Shown here: positions 47,795 through 59,831 of the stretch, piece after piece
Position numbering within the stretch: position 1 is the stretch's first letter
How the letters are laid out: the number at the start of each line of letters is the position of its first letter
Assembly (NCBI GenBank): GCA_025890175.1
Contig: JANPYM010000006.1
Coordinates: forward strand, 1,835,655-1,899,654
DNA from: Ciborinia camelliae
Lineage: Eukaryota; Ascomycota; Leotiomycetes; Helotiales; Sclerotiniaceae
Reading direction: 5' to 3'
Length of the DNA stretch: 64,000 nt
Program-made: the position numbers and the translations under genes
Notes under the pieces: model-generated
Seen by the model: the letters and a program-made list of their open reading frames with translations, nothing else
The model's database searches: none
What the model was told of the DNA's origin: nothing

Positions 47795-48774
47795 CAATTA
47801 TAGAAGATTGAGGGCAAGAGCTAGAGAGGGTGCACTCCGTGACACTTTAAGCCCCCAACATCTTTTCTGTAGCCACTACAACCTCAAATATCAAGGGGAA
47901 CAGATTTCTTATTTCTTATTTAAGAAATCAAATATCTGGCAATATTTGACTATTAAGAATAATAATAACAATCTGCTTTATCATGACTACATGTATTAAT
48001 TTTTTTATACAACTTTAGACATCTCTTTATAAAATAAAATGTAGAAAACAAAGTAGAAAACTTCCACCCCCAGGTATTATATTGGGATCTAATAAAGATA
48101 CTAGTAGCTTCATAGGCAAGAAAGGGCGTAGTATCTAAATAGATATCTTACGCGCAAGATTACGATGAATGACAATAATGCGTTCCATCTACTGTTGCTC
48201 ATCCACCATAGTTCAATGTGAAAGAGAGCATCATTATCTAATTTCTCCAAGCCTGTTCTTGCAGGCCTATGATTTATACCCTACTTAACGTGCAGGGATG
48301 AAAAGATGCATTTTTGTATGTATACTCATGGACTACCATGCATAGACCACTATTCAAGACATCCCGAGTTTTCTTATTCCACAGCAGTATTTGCTTCTTC
48401 TAGTGACTCGCATGTAGAGGTTTGAATGATTGAAACAGGCGCCACAACCGTCGCCAAGATAGAAAACAACAAATAATGTTAAGCAAAATATATATTAATA
48501 AACATACCATACCTGTGTAATTTGCATCGCAAACATGCACTTTGTAACTAATCCCTTAGATAGTGATCTTGATACCATTTCAGAAGCTGAGTCGTTAATC
48601 ATTCATTATCCGTGTACCCATCCATAAAATCATACCGAGCAAAAGAGATCCATCCAATAAGCCCGTCCAACCCAATATATGCGCCTAAGTCTCGTTCAAT
48701 CTCCCACATTCATAATGATTCAAAAACCTATCCTCATCTTTCATCCACTTCCCCACCTCCCCACCTCCGGCCCT
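47795..48774. other. Intergenic region between converging genes
   Basis: About 1 kb between the charged ORFs (plus) and the membrane protein (minus). It is AT-rich around 47900-48060 and pyrimidine-rich after 48600. No gene is seen; the ORFs at 48612-48917 lie opposite the 3' end of the membrane-protein gene. Confidence 0.5.
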
Positions 48775-49529
48775 TCACGACATATTCCCCCCATTACCTT
48801 TTCTCTCCCAATTTCGCGCCTTCTCCCTTTCAATTCTCTGACCTTTCATCGCCATTGTGGCCAGGATCGAACCTACTACCACCGAATCCAACAGGATCAC
48901 ACACGCACTTAGAATAGCCGCAGCTCTACTTTCCGAACACAATGACCCCCAATGTGGTGCGGTCGAGGTGTTGATATTTGACCATTTGCAACTCCACGAT
49001 TGAACAGACCAGCTGGTTGAGGAATTTAGGGCGTGGATGGGGATAACTGTGCCGACGGTTGTAGCAATGAGGGCAATAGATAGGGGAATGAGAAGAGCGG
49101 GGAGGAATAGGGGCTTCCGCTTCAACTATTAGATAAACGATTAGTGTTTGATCCATAACCTGAGGATACTTGGAAGGAACATACGGCAGGAACAAGCTGT
49201 CCCACCAGCGCCACAAAATTCATCACGAAAACTATGACCCCACAAACGATCCCTGCAATCGTGGGCTTGATATCGAAGCTCCTGGGCCAGACCGGTAAAT
49301 GGAATTCGGTGCCTAAATTGGTCGAATGGTAGACGTTTAATGCATCTGCTGAAACAGCCATGATTGCGAGACCGAAGACTGCGCTGACAGCTGTGAGAGC
49401 TGTGTTGGCATGTTCGGTGAGATTTGAACGAGGGGGCTGCATGGAGGGTTCGGGGGTAAACTCTTGGAAGGAGGAGGTGACGATAGTGAGGGGTTGTTTT
49501 GGTTCGGGAGATGGAGATAGACCTGCCAT
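48775..49529 (-). CDS. Small four-helix membrane protein (MARVEL-like), unnamed
   Basis: Spliced complement(join(48775..49125,49185..49529)), 231 aa; one 59-bp phase 0 intron with GTATGT donor and AATAG acceptor. Residues 1-40 are Pro/Ser-rich and cytosolic. Four hydrophobic helices follow: TALTAVSAVFGLAIMAVSA, AGIVCGVIVFVMNFVALVG, FLPALLIPLSIALIATTVGT and AAAILSACVILLDSVVVGSI. The loop between helices 3 and 4 contains two Cys (SWSCKWS, GSLCSES), and the tail is basic. Four helices with short tails and a cysteine-bearing second loop resemble the MARVEL-type fungal membrane proteins, but I cannot assign a family for certain. No role can be stated. Confidence 0.75.
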
Positions 49530-51436
49530 TTTTGCTGCTGTAAAGGATTGAAAGATGTAAAAGAAAGGAAAAGGTCAATGTGTTGATATGGAGATAGTGA
49601 ATGAATGTAAGATGACGTGAGAAATAAGAATACCCCGCTGAATAAGCACAAGAAGCTGAAGAATAAGAAACGATGATCCTACGGTATAAAAGAACGGGGA
49701 CTTTAACAAGTAGATATACTTTCAAACTTCTAGACTTTACTTTTGATATCAAGTAGTAACATCACCTACCATTCAATAGCTGATACACCTCCACCAAATG
49801 AAATGATGAGGAAACCGCTCGAGAAGCAAACGCAGTGAGTAATCCAAATTATCCAATACATGCAGATCAAATAGATTAGGGCGTACCGCTTGTACATGCT
49901 CAGTATACAAATCTTCCAATCATACATGAAATACCCAAAACGTTCTTCCAATCATATATCCAAAATGATAGACTTTCTGTGACAATTGTGAATGATTGGT
50001 TCAGAATTGTCTCGGTAGATAATTCCACGGGTTATTTTTGGCTGTGCACAAGGCACGGGCGCTTGCATGCAAGGGTAGGCGGCAATGGGGCTCTAGAATA
50101 GACCAATATAAGAGTTGGGGCTTGGATTTTAAGAGTTTGATGGTGATAGATTGGGGAATTGGGGGCAAACATCTATTGTTTCTTGTTTCGTGTGGGTGAG
50201 ATGGTTGGGGTTGGCTGTTGGCTGTTGATGTTGTGGATGGTCGTGGTAGTATGGTGGGACAAGTTTTGCTGTGTTTTGATTTCTCGAGTCCCGAATTTCC
50301 CAAACTTCGTACGACGAGAATAGTGACCAGACGTTTGGCTTCAGAGGAAGAAGCTACTGTTATCCAGATATTTGGTGGATGGGTAAGGATATCGAGTGAT
50401 GTCGGAAGTCGAACTTCATACTCAATGTTTTCTTCATGTATCACGTGCAGCAAGTACTGTACCACGAGGTTTTGGCCTTGTGCTCGCCCCAATACAATAC
50501 CATACATCTTAACTGATGTATAAACCCATTTGTTGACTGGGTTTATATAGAGTTTTCATGCAGTAGATATCTGCCCGTCGCTAAGGGATGGATGGTTGAA
50601 ATAGGTATTACATGTTCACGTGATATATCACATCTGCTATTGCTACTGTTGAAGGGTTGAAGATGCTTGCCTTCCAAGATAAGCACCATCAAAGATCAAC
50701 ATGTCGAAGTTTGATAAGTCTGATTTGTCTGGTTGAATGCTTGATGGAAATGCCGATGTTCTAGAATTGCAGCCCTTCTAGTGTTGGCTTGCTCGAGGCT
50801 CACATCCATGGAACGATTCCCAATTTGGAAAAATCATAGCTATTTCAACTTTCAATTGATTCGCTTTATTTAGTATTATGTAATTGCTTAGCCTATATTG
50901 AATAATTCAGATAAATGTTTGAAGTGTAAAATGAAGTATTGCGAACATATCGTTATATTCAACTTCTACGTCGTTTGATAAATCCGCACACCCACTGGTG
51001 GTCCGTTCCTGGAAGAATCGAGATGCATCCATGATAAATGTCCCCCAAGTTATGGAATCATGTCTGTCGCTCATATATCTGGGTATACTTTGGTCAATGC
51101 CTTAGGATGGCGTGAGAATTTTACGAAAGAGTCTAGACATGTTTCAACTTGTATTACGCATGCGGAGTCTGGCCCATATTGATGTCAGTGATGACCATAG
51201 GTAGTATAAAAAGCAGTTTTTCTTTTGCCTATCCTGCGCGAATTATTTCCTCTGGAATATTATGGTAGGAGGTTCGTCCAATATGGCAAGCCAAAATAGT
51301 CTTGTTGTACTGGGAACTTTGGATGAATAAAATTCCACCCTAGAAGTTACTACTAGGAGACGAAACATGCACAGCTCACACATCCTTCGTAGTTGCTCCA
51401 AATTCCACATATCACAATTACTTTTAATAAATCAAT
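49530..51436. other. Intergenic region
   Basis: About 1.9 kb with the promoter of the membrane-protein gene at its left end. A weak ORF (50001-50507, minus) is listed separately. From 50520 to 51430 nothing is recognised. Confidence 0.4.
50001..50507 (-). CDS. Hypothetical 168-aa ORF, doubtful
   Basis: An ATG-started frame of 168 codons, MYGIVLGRAQGQNLVVQYLL at its start and a Pro/Ser/Thr-rich middle. No domain, signal peptide or membrane helix is seen. The first 50 residues read like globular protein, the rest like translated intergenic DNA. It may be a real orphan gene or the first exon of one. Confidence 0.22.
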   Translation of the reverse strand: MYGIVLGRAQGQNLVVQYLLHVIHEENIEYEVRLPTSLDILTHPPNIWITVASSSEAKRLVTILVVRSLGNSGLEKSKHSKTCPTILPRPSTTSTANSQPQPSHPHETRNNRCLPPIPQSITIKLLKSKPQLLYWSILEPHCRLPLHASARALCTAKNNPWNYLPRQF

Positions 51437-52331
51437 ATGAAGCTTAACATTCTTTCAATTACTTTCGCCTTTGGCTTTGTCTCGGCCAAAGCGCACTATC
51501 GACAAGATCATAGTTATTGCCAATCATACCGAAGATGTATGAATAGCACTTATACCAACCGATTGAATGCTAGGAATTTAAACTTTTTGCAGGATACTAA
51601 TATCTCACAATCCGTGTACCATGCCCCATGATGACACTTGAACAAACCATGGTTTTCTTCCCCACGATGGCAAAAATCTCACAGAATATAATGTGATCAA
51701 AGGTCTTAACGATAGTCTTAACTTCAAAAAATCTCTTGAAACTATCATATTTGCGCAAGCTATACCAGCTAGCCCAAGTTATCCAGATACTACCCTATTC
51801 ATACTGTAAGTCATGTCGAAGTTTAATTTTCACACCCCTTTCCTTCAAGTAACGACCTCCACCACAATTTCATAGAGCAAGACGCAAGCAAAACTCTCTC
51901 TAACAACCACATCTCCAACCAGACAATTTCCAACAGCACCAAAGTCTACTGTCCCAACCAAACACTCACCACACAGCAGCTGATGGACAGCAAAGTTTTC
52001 CACCACATCATCACCCGATCCACGAAACCAAAATATAGAATCAACGAGCCAACTCAAGCTTTCAGTCTTGGGTAAGTAACTGCTCCTATCGTGGCTTTAA
52101 GTTAGTGATAGGTTTGCCGTTAGTGATAGGTTTGCCGTTACTGGCTTCATCTTCAAGAGAATGAATGGGTTCTGTTCTGCGGCTCAGGATAATATTTCAT
52201 GGTAGAGAATGAACGTCTTCTGATCGAGGTTGGATGGAGTGAGACCGGGTGAGGAAATCTCTCTTGCTGATGTCACTTATGTGACTGGAGTTCTCGGAAA
52301 TCTCACTTCGTTCTTGAGCACTGCCAAATAG
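51437..52331 (+). pseudogene. Broken chloroperoxidase-family (heme-thiolate peroxidase) gene
   Basis: The ATG at 51437 starts an intact signal peptide (MKLNILSITFAFGFVSAKA), but the frame stops at about 51630, just where the heme-ligating Cys-Pro region is expected (a CP codon pair precedes the lesion). From 51645 the family pattern continues in another frame: NHGFLPHDGKNLTEYNVIKG and IIFAQAIPASPSYPD. A 44-bp intron (51806-51849) follows, then LHHNFIEQDAS, QQLMDSKVFHHI and EPTQAFSLG. The next block has an 18-bp tandem duplication (52101-52118, 52119-52136), a stop, another frameshift before MVENERLLIEVGWSETG, and a last block LADVTYVTGVLGNLTSF. The family (PF01328-type chloroperoxidases/peroxygenases) is secreted and oxidises or halogenates aromatic compounds. 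Several independent lesions make this copy non-functional. Confidence 0.85.
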
Positions 52332-53072
52332 AGGCACAAATAGAGGCGGGAACATGCAAAGCGTAAGGGATGTTTGGCTATACCAATATAAATGAGTTTA
52401 CAGCCGGGGGCAGATCCAGAATAGATACTCTCATTTATCAGACATTGAAATACTGCGTTATTAAATTGAGTGGAGTGGCTTGATGGAGGCGGGAAAGATC
52501 TATCTCTACTCTTGTACATGTGTTTTGTCTTTTTGAAATGAACATTCCTGGCGTTCCAAGTTTCGAGCCTTGATAAAAATACATTTTGCTAATAGACTCA
52601 TACGAGGTGATTATGTGATGTTAGTACACCGAAGAAAAATATCACAAGCAGGGCTTGAGCAATTGAACTACAATGACCAGTACATAGGTAAGGAGAGTAG
52701 ATAATTACACCTATGGTCACACGTGCAAAAAAGAAAACCATGCGTCAAATATTTTATATTAGACTAGACTACTGGGATTGATTCTAATGGCCCATGGACT
52801 GAAAGGACACCTCCCACAAACTTGTCTCAATAGACCACCACGTACTCTGGCCCATTACGCTGGAAAGTATCCCCCCAAAATCTATCATCGTAACATCCCG
52901 TTCATATTATTGTCTGTCAATGAAGAAGTTATCTTTGCGTTGCCCGATGCTCAAGAAGAAAGGATTCAGCTGGTACCCATTAGACCCAAAAGATCTAGCC
53001 AAATATACCGCATTTACGTATCTTAGTGCCGTGAAACAGAAGACAAAAAACACCATCCATCAAACCACCATC
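52332..53072. other. Region between peroxidase pseudogene and repeat family
   Basis: An 82-codon open frame at 52778-53026 (including HYAGKYPPKIYHRNIPFILL) reads somewhat like protein but starts from a non-ATG codon and matches nothing I know. It may belong to the same decayed sequence as the repeats that follow. Confidence 0.35.
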
Positions 53073-54663
53073 AGAAGCTACCTATGAAGGTAGTGACCCA
53101 GAAAAAATCTGGGCCAATTCGTCCCGCGCTCTATGCAAGTCTCCATTTCCACCACATTACGATTATCCAACCTGGACGATAACCGTTGGTGAAACAATGG
53201 AGGTAGTTGTAAGAAAACCCAGCAGCGTAGATTAAGTATGCTCTGAGTGACGCGAGGTTTAATGCAGGAGCGATCATCGAATCGCTCCGGGAAGCTGACA
53301 TTACGTCGTGGGAGGCGGTAATGTGCAGCAAAAACATGACGCTACCTGTTGGCACGCCATGAAAACCGGAAACCTGTGGTAGTTATTGTCATACCCAGAC
53401 TCGTAGAAAGCTACCGAAGTAGTGGCCAGGGTCTCGGAAGGAAACCTGGGCCAATTCGTCTCGCTTCTCACTTTGCTTCCTATCCACACAATTGGAAAGA
53501 TACCAGTCAAAGAATAACCGTTGAACGTATTTAACCAAGCGAGAGGTTGGTCGGAAACTCAGACAATGAGATAAATTGGATTAGACTAGAGCGAGGAAGG
53601 AAATCGAACAGAACCCTCTCTAATGAAGGCCCCAAAGAGGGGGCAAAGTTGTACATCAGCGGGCGGTACTCGGTGATATGCGATATGCTTCTGTCAATTT
53701 TATCAGCAGCGGAACCTCTCCAACCAAGGCCCCTGAAAGCTGGCATTTCTATACGTCGAAGGGCGGCATGTGAAAATGTTGCTTTTATTGAGGAAGTGTG
53801 AGTTTGATATTGGCTGTCGTAAACTCATGCGAATCGGAAACCTGTGGTAGTTTGTGTCGTACCCAGACCCCGAAAGAAAATGTATTCGCTGGATCAATTT
53901 AATGGTCCAGAAGGTATTTATGAAGCTACCGAAGTAGTGATCCAGACCGCAGAGGGGGATCTGAATCAATGCGTCTCGCCTCTCAAAGCTGATACCGCAC
54001 CACCTTCAATCAAAATGAGGCCAGCAGAAGGGCTGGTAAAATGGTTGATTGAAGCTCAGCAATAAGGTTGATTGGATTAGACTAGAAGCGAGGAGGTGCC
54101 GATAACTGAGCAGAACCCTTCCTAAGAAAGGTCCCTAAAAGCCGTCATTGATGTACATCGATTCGCAGTACGTCGTAATGGGCTCCTATTAACATCGGAA
54201 GCTACCTAGATAAGGTAGGTAGTGATTTAGATAAATCTATGAAGATTGATCTGAACCAATTCGTCCCGCCGCTGCGAAAAAGCATGCAGGGATGAGCCTT
54301 TTAATGTCATGCTCAGGACCAGCCGTTTAACGTCACACTCATCAGAGGAGGAGACGGGAGGTGGAAACCGGTGTTTCGTCGAGAGAGAGAGAAAATAATT
54401 GTATGTCCCCCAGATGGTTAATCTGGGTTATTTTATTTAGGTCGCTGCCGAAGTAGTGACTTGGATTTGTAAGTTGAAAATATATCCGTATCAATGTGTC
54501 TCGCCCTGTACGTACAGGGAAGGAAATAAGCCTTTTTGGTCATGCTCAGGACCGGATTCAAAGGACCAACTGATTTAAGACAATCTGGGCTGGTACAGGG
54601 AAGCTACCCAAGTAGTGATGAAGATATCTGAGAAAGAATATCCAAATCAATGCGTCTCATGCC
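53073..54663 (+). repeat. Diverged repeat family with core GAAGCTACC-GAAGTAGTG
   Basis: Six copies of a 65-80-bp core start at about 53073, 53406, 53922, 54198, 54441 and 54600, all in the plus orientation. The shared pattern is GAAGCTACC(G)AAGTAGTG, a variable 20-30 bp, then CTG(A/G)(A/G)(C/T)CAAT(T/G)CGTC(C/T)CGCC. Copies 2 and 3 are embedded in longer similarity: CGGAAACCTGTGGTAGTT at 53366 and 53835, GGATTAGACTAGA at 53579 and 54073, and AAGC(T/C)GGCATT-like blocks at 53735, 54135 and 54812. This implies an original tandem unit of about 490-520 bp. In copies 2 and 3 one frame reads ATEVV..(V/T)(S/A)EG(N/D)L.Q.VS, so the unit may once have been coding. Confidence 0.75.
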
Positions 54664-57600
54664 TACAAAATTGTTAGGGTTGTTTGCCCAGTAATTTGCA
54701 TTGGCTTACTCACATCTGCTGGTGACTTTCATAAAGAACCGTGAGTAGTCAGAGAAATACAACGAGGAACTCAAGCCTTTTATACCGTGTGCTTAGGGTG
54801 TGATAGAGGAAGCTGGCATTAAGTCTAGGAGAGATATCATGCTTCCGCTTGGCTTTCATTCGTGAGACTGAACGTCATCTGTTGTTTTGTAGTTTTTGAA
54901 ATAAAAGGTTTGTTGGGTAATTCGCTAGACACGCGGCCTAGGTTGGGGCTGTGAAGGTAGCGGCACAACTGGGGGGCGCTCGAGATTACTAAAGCTTCTC
55001 AGTACTGAGCCTTGTCGGGTGGTAGTTTTATGTCCTTCCGGACAAAGACCAAGATTACGCTAGTCTACTAGAGCCTGTATGAATGTCTGGTTAGATATAA
55101 GCCTTTGTAAGATGGGATAAGGGAGTAGTAAATATGTACGCTGATTTAGACAATTTCCATTGACGTAACATTTCATGGTGACGAAGAGATCCTCATAGAC
55201 GAAGATAATTCGAGACCAAAGGTCAGGAATCAAGAAAAGGCGAAAATATAAGTTATAATTTCGGCTTGAGGATTCGAGAATCAGAAGAGCAGGGACCCAG
55301 AGAGAGTCTGCCAAGACGGCTTAGTTTGCTGCAATCCCTTGTGTGACGTTCGATTGGCGAGGGGAGAATAGAACCATGGTAGAGGTTGCAGCCTTTATGA
55401 GAGATCATAAAAGGCGGCTGTGTCGAGGTTGGGGACATAGGTGTTGACCTTTATTGACCTGCGAGCGATGCCATTTCCATTAATAGAAGACATAGATACA
55501 CTATTCATGTGCAATAAGATGGTAATACCAAGGTCGCACTAGGAAGAAAGTCATACTACTGTTGCTGGGTCAGCACTGGGACTTATCATATTCGAAAGAG
55601 AGATCGAAATTGTTCTGTAAACTTGGATGGCTGATGGGAATTGGGTGTAAGACTTACTCAATTGAAGATCGAATGGAATTAGATAGAGCTCAAAAATACT
55701 CTATAGCGCATCATGAGTCTCATGAAGTAACACCATAGTTGTCACCACAACGTGGAAATTGAAGGAGATCAATATGCAGTTCGACGTCGTAGATAAAGAA
55801 GAGGTATGAAGGCTACCTGCATGGCGTTGAAAGCTTGAAGCAGCAGATGGCAGATGGTAATATCCCCGCACTCGGAGTGAATCTTGATCGATAGTCCGAA
55901 AGCCGAAAGCCCGAAAGGCTTTCTTTGCATACCGAGCCTCTGACACTCTTGAGTGAATGGGGGAGATGAAACCATATCAAGGAGGGTGATCTGTTTGGAA
56001 CGTCCATTGGCTCTTCAACTCTCCAGGGCTCTTGTTGACACTTCTGAGTTTGGTTGATTCTGGTTGTTTGGTGCTACTACTGAGTGAACATGTGACGTGA
56101 CTCTTCCGACCAGATAAAATATGTAGTGAAGTAAAGACAGATGAAAAGCAGATCTTCTTAACGCCCTCTTGAGTATCTCAGCATTCACCTACGAAAAAAA
56201 TTAAACAGTAGTGAGACGCGTTGTTTATTTCATGGGAATATAGAGAAAGCGCGTGAGAGAGAGCAATTGGAAGTTGAAGTTCGATAGAGTGGATACCAGC
56301 GGGGACTTTTCTCGCGAGAGTGGCCAACGACGAAGGCGGTTTATATGGGCGGCAGCTATAGAGACAAATTCAACAAGCTGAAGCAGAACTACCATTGTAG
56401 AATTTGATATTACCCAGTGTGCAGAAAAATAAAAATAAAATAGTATGGAGGGTGGGAACAGTCTACGTTGCACCTGATAATGAAAGATCTCTTTTTTTTT
56501 ATAATCACAGATATATGATTTCCATTGCACCCACCATCTATTTACTGCTCGTCTATATATTCTTAAGTTTGTGTACTTCCTTCACCAAACATATCCCCGT
56601 GGTACAGTGGTCTACGCCTCCACCTATGCCATAGTAATCGGGGCCCTCTCAATCGGGCCAAATAGGGGACAGTTTGGTACAGTCATCTTATAGTACAGAG
56701 TTGATTGGGACTTACAGGGCTTCACGGCCTGTTGTGGTTTTGCCATTTTCTTCTTCATTTAATATTTTCTTTTTTTTGCTTCTTTGGAAGATGGATATCT
56801 TTTTGGCTCGGTTGGTCAAGCGACCTTCCAGCCAGCCCCCTTCAAAAACTATCCACCTCCTTCTCCGACGATCGCATCGTATCATAATAATTAGGTAGGT
56901 AACAACAGAAAAAGAATTTTCTGCCATGGCATAAACCTGAGCAGCTCATACAGTACATTTTTCTTGGATGACTCATGATGTTAGTGGTTTTCACATCAAA
57001 ATGTTACTCGGCTCCCCGGTGTGCTCGCCAGTGCTAGCAAGAGGGATGTAAATGCTTCACTCGAAAGTCTTACCACTTTGAAATGCTTATTTCTTCAATA
57101 TAGTCTTCACGATTCAGAAAGTGGAGCTTTAACGAGATGGCCAATGTGAAAGAAGTGACATGGTGGAGTAGAATCATTCACTGCAACTTCATCCTTTTTC
57201 TGCAGATATGTTGATGATTATTGCAATCCACAACATATAAGCCAGGGCTTTGTGACAGAGACGTCATCTAAACTTCTGCTGAGTTCATACCAAGATGGCT
57301 AGAACACCTATGGAACACTCACTGTTCAGGGTGCTGTCAATGTCTGAACTTAGTACCATATCAGAGTTGATCGCAGGCGATAACCCCGCCGCAGTATGCG
57401 CTGCTTTTAATTCAGCGACACCATGATTGATCGGGAAACACAAACAACACCTCTTCTCTGGATACTTTGCATAAACCCAACACTATTGAGTGCAGAAACC
57501 GACAATTGAAGTCGGAAGATACGAGACTGGCCATCCCACAGAACATTTAGGGGCGAGTAAAAAAGTTTAAACTTGGGAAGCAATCTAATTCCGATACATC

Positions 57601-58111
57601 TACTTGCTTGGCCTCGATAGACAATCGCAACGTAGAAGATTGACAAAGGCTAGGTTTCATGAGCACTAGCCCATTATCAAGCACCAATTCTCGTCCCAAA
57701 CATGTTATTTTATTAAGGACACGCATTATGATAGAACTTGGGACTCGGGAGTCCGAGGTCGAGTGAAGAGAAATGCTCGGACATGGATATGACAGATCCT
57801 TACGGGTTTCGGATTTATATTACCCCTTTCGCTCCGATTGTCCTCTCATGCCCCTACCGACGTCCAGTACGTGCTTAAGTTTCGTTTCCTTACAATAACA
57901 CTAGACAGATCAGAGCCCATTGGTCAAAACCAAGAACAGGATGTACGAGAAGCTGTTAAAGATTCTGATGTCGTTAACATTGAGATCAAACTCTTTCCAT
58001 AACCCCTGCAAAACACAAATCAAGTGCCTCGGCCCCACATTAGCCCATCATATAAGACATCACAAATCACTCCCTCTCAAGAGTTGCCTCAAACTCATAA
58101 AATATGTGAAT
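54664..58111. other. Gene-free accessory region
   Basis: About 3.4 kb. Short ORFs at 55060-55440, 55701-56007 and 56225-56530 (minus), 56404-56900 (plus) and 57407-57646 (minus) have no recognisable domain. Fragments near 54812-54840 extend the upstream repeat similarity. The region just before 58112 contains the promoter and leader of the next gene, with a CTTACAATAACACTAG stretch near 57889. Confidence 0.5.
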
Positions 58112-59831
58112 ATGGATTCATCTGACTCAGAAAATGAAAATGATGCAAAGGTAAGGAGGTTTCTTTTCTTTTGCTCTATGTTTGGATTTGGATTTTGCCA
58201 GCTGTCTTCTTTTCATACAATTCTTTTGGACTGCACTTCCATCTGGTTTGAACCTCCATTGATATCACGATTTCTATGTCACTTCTGAGCATTATGGTAT
58301 GCATTTGGTTTTGGATGTAGAGAAGGTTTAGCTTACAAGGTTCATAGTCTATCGTATCTTCGCTCGGATCAGTGGTTTCCTCCCCTTCATCCCCTCACTC
58401 ACCAACCTACCTCGCCGGTCACATACCCACAAAATGGTACCACCTTCACCTTCGTACCGTCACGCTCATCGCTCTTCCTATTCTCTCCCTTGTCGGTATA
58501 TTCGGAACCTTTATCATAGGAGGCAGTAACGGGACATTCGAACACATCACCAACCTTGTCGCCCAAGAAACGCCCCCCGCCGTGTTTCCTGATGCCAAAT
58601 ACTTATTAATGAAAGATTATACTGGTATTAAAGCTGTTGATAAGCAGCTGACCGTTTTGGTGACTTTCTTTGCGCCGGTTTGTGATCGTAAAAACGTTGC
58701 TTTATGGCTGAATAGTATTTACGGATTGGGACAGTTTGGAGGAGCGTGGACGTTATTGGTGATGGAGAGTTTGAGGAGTGGGAATAAGGGCAGAGCTGTT
58801 AGTTTGTATGTGATCCCTTGATGATTATTATATCCATTGCTCAACCCAATTTTTTATATTCTCGAGCGATACTCGGGCCATATCAGATAAAATGGTTCAT
58901 TTGGTTCAGGGACAATTTACTGACCAAACATAGCATCGGAACGGTTGGGGTTATTTTCCAAAACATCTCCTATGCAGTCACAGTACCACTCTATCTATTT
59001 ATCCACCTCCTAACATCACCCGTCGCAAAACCATTTCCAGGAACATATGCGAACAGCGTGCTTCTCATCTCACCCATAGATCTAAAGATCCTACCACTCT
59101 CAATCATCCTAGCCTACATTGTACCATCGATTCTCATGGGTCTTGACGTTCCCTCCATAGTCTCAGGGTATACCCACCAAAAGCTCATTGCTCTCTGGCA
59201 ACCCTTTCCAATCTGGACAATCCTCATTCAATGGACTCTCCGCTCATTATTCCAATTCATTGGATCGAAAACCGCCTCGAAAGGCTCAAAACAACCACTA
59301 GCACCCCAAGGAGCATCCTATCTCAACAACGCTAAACATGTCTACCGCTTCCTCCTTGCCTTTTGCATTTTGACGCACCTTCCTATCCTCCTGATTTCTC
59401 TCATCCCCGCCTCAGCCATCTCAGATATTCTACCTAAACTTGCTCCGTATGCCAGCCTCAATTTCTTCGATATATACATCCCCTATTTCCCCTTTCCGCT
59501 TTCCCATCGAGTCTCCAATCTCGCAAGCGGTTCACATACATTTCTGCAATGGGATTTAGCAACGGGTTCCACGGCGCTCTTGCTATGGGCTATATTATTA
59601 TATCGAAATGCCACGACTGAAAAGGCCATTGTAGATCCCAACACTAGTCTCCCATCATATCAGATCCGAGAGATGCTCGCGGGTGAGGGGAATAAAGCCA
59701 GTGCATTGAGGAGAAAGTTATTGGTTAAGATTGGTGTGTGGACGCTACTAGCTGGTCCAATTGGAGCCGTCATTGTGTTGTTATGGGAGAGAGATGAAAT
59801 CGTACGACAGAAAATTAAGCAAGGTATTTGA
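58112..59831 (+). CDS. Multi-pass membrane protein, unnamed fungal family
   Basis: Spliced CDS join(58112..58150,58348..58805,58934..59831), 464 aa. The first exon is 13 codons (MDSSDSENENDAK); the 197-bp first intron has a GTAAGG donor and CATAG acceptor. Exon 2 contains no suitable in-frame ATG near its start, which supports the short first exon. About eight hydrophobic segments are visible, for example VTLIALPILSLVGIFGTFII, VGVIFQNISYAVTVPLYLFI, ILPLSIILAYIVPSILMG, FLLAFCILTHLPILLISLIP and a last one before the tail (VWTLLAGPIGAVIVLLW). A conserved-looking loop, LWLNSIYGLGQFGGAWTLLV, lies near 130-150. I know similar multi-helix proteins in ascomycete genomes but cannot name a function. 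The first exon is the least certain part. Confidence 0.7.

Noticed and set aside
48612..48917. 101-codon plus-strand ORF opposite the four-helix membrane protein
   Set aside because: It overlaps the 3' exon of the well-supported minus-strand gene and has a low-complexity Pro/Ser/His composition.
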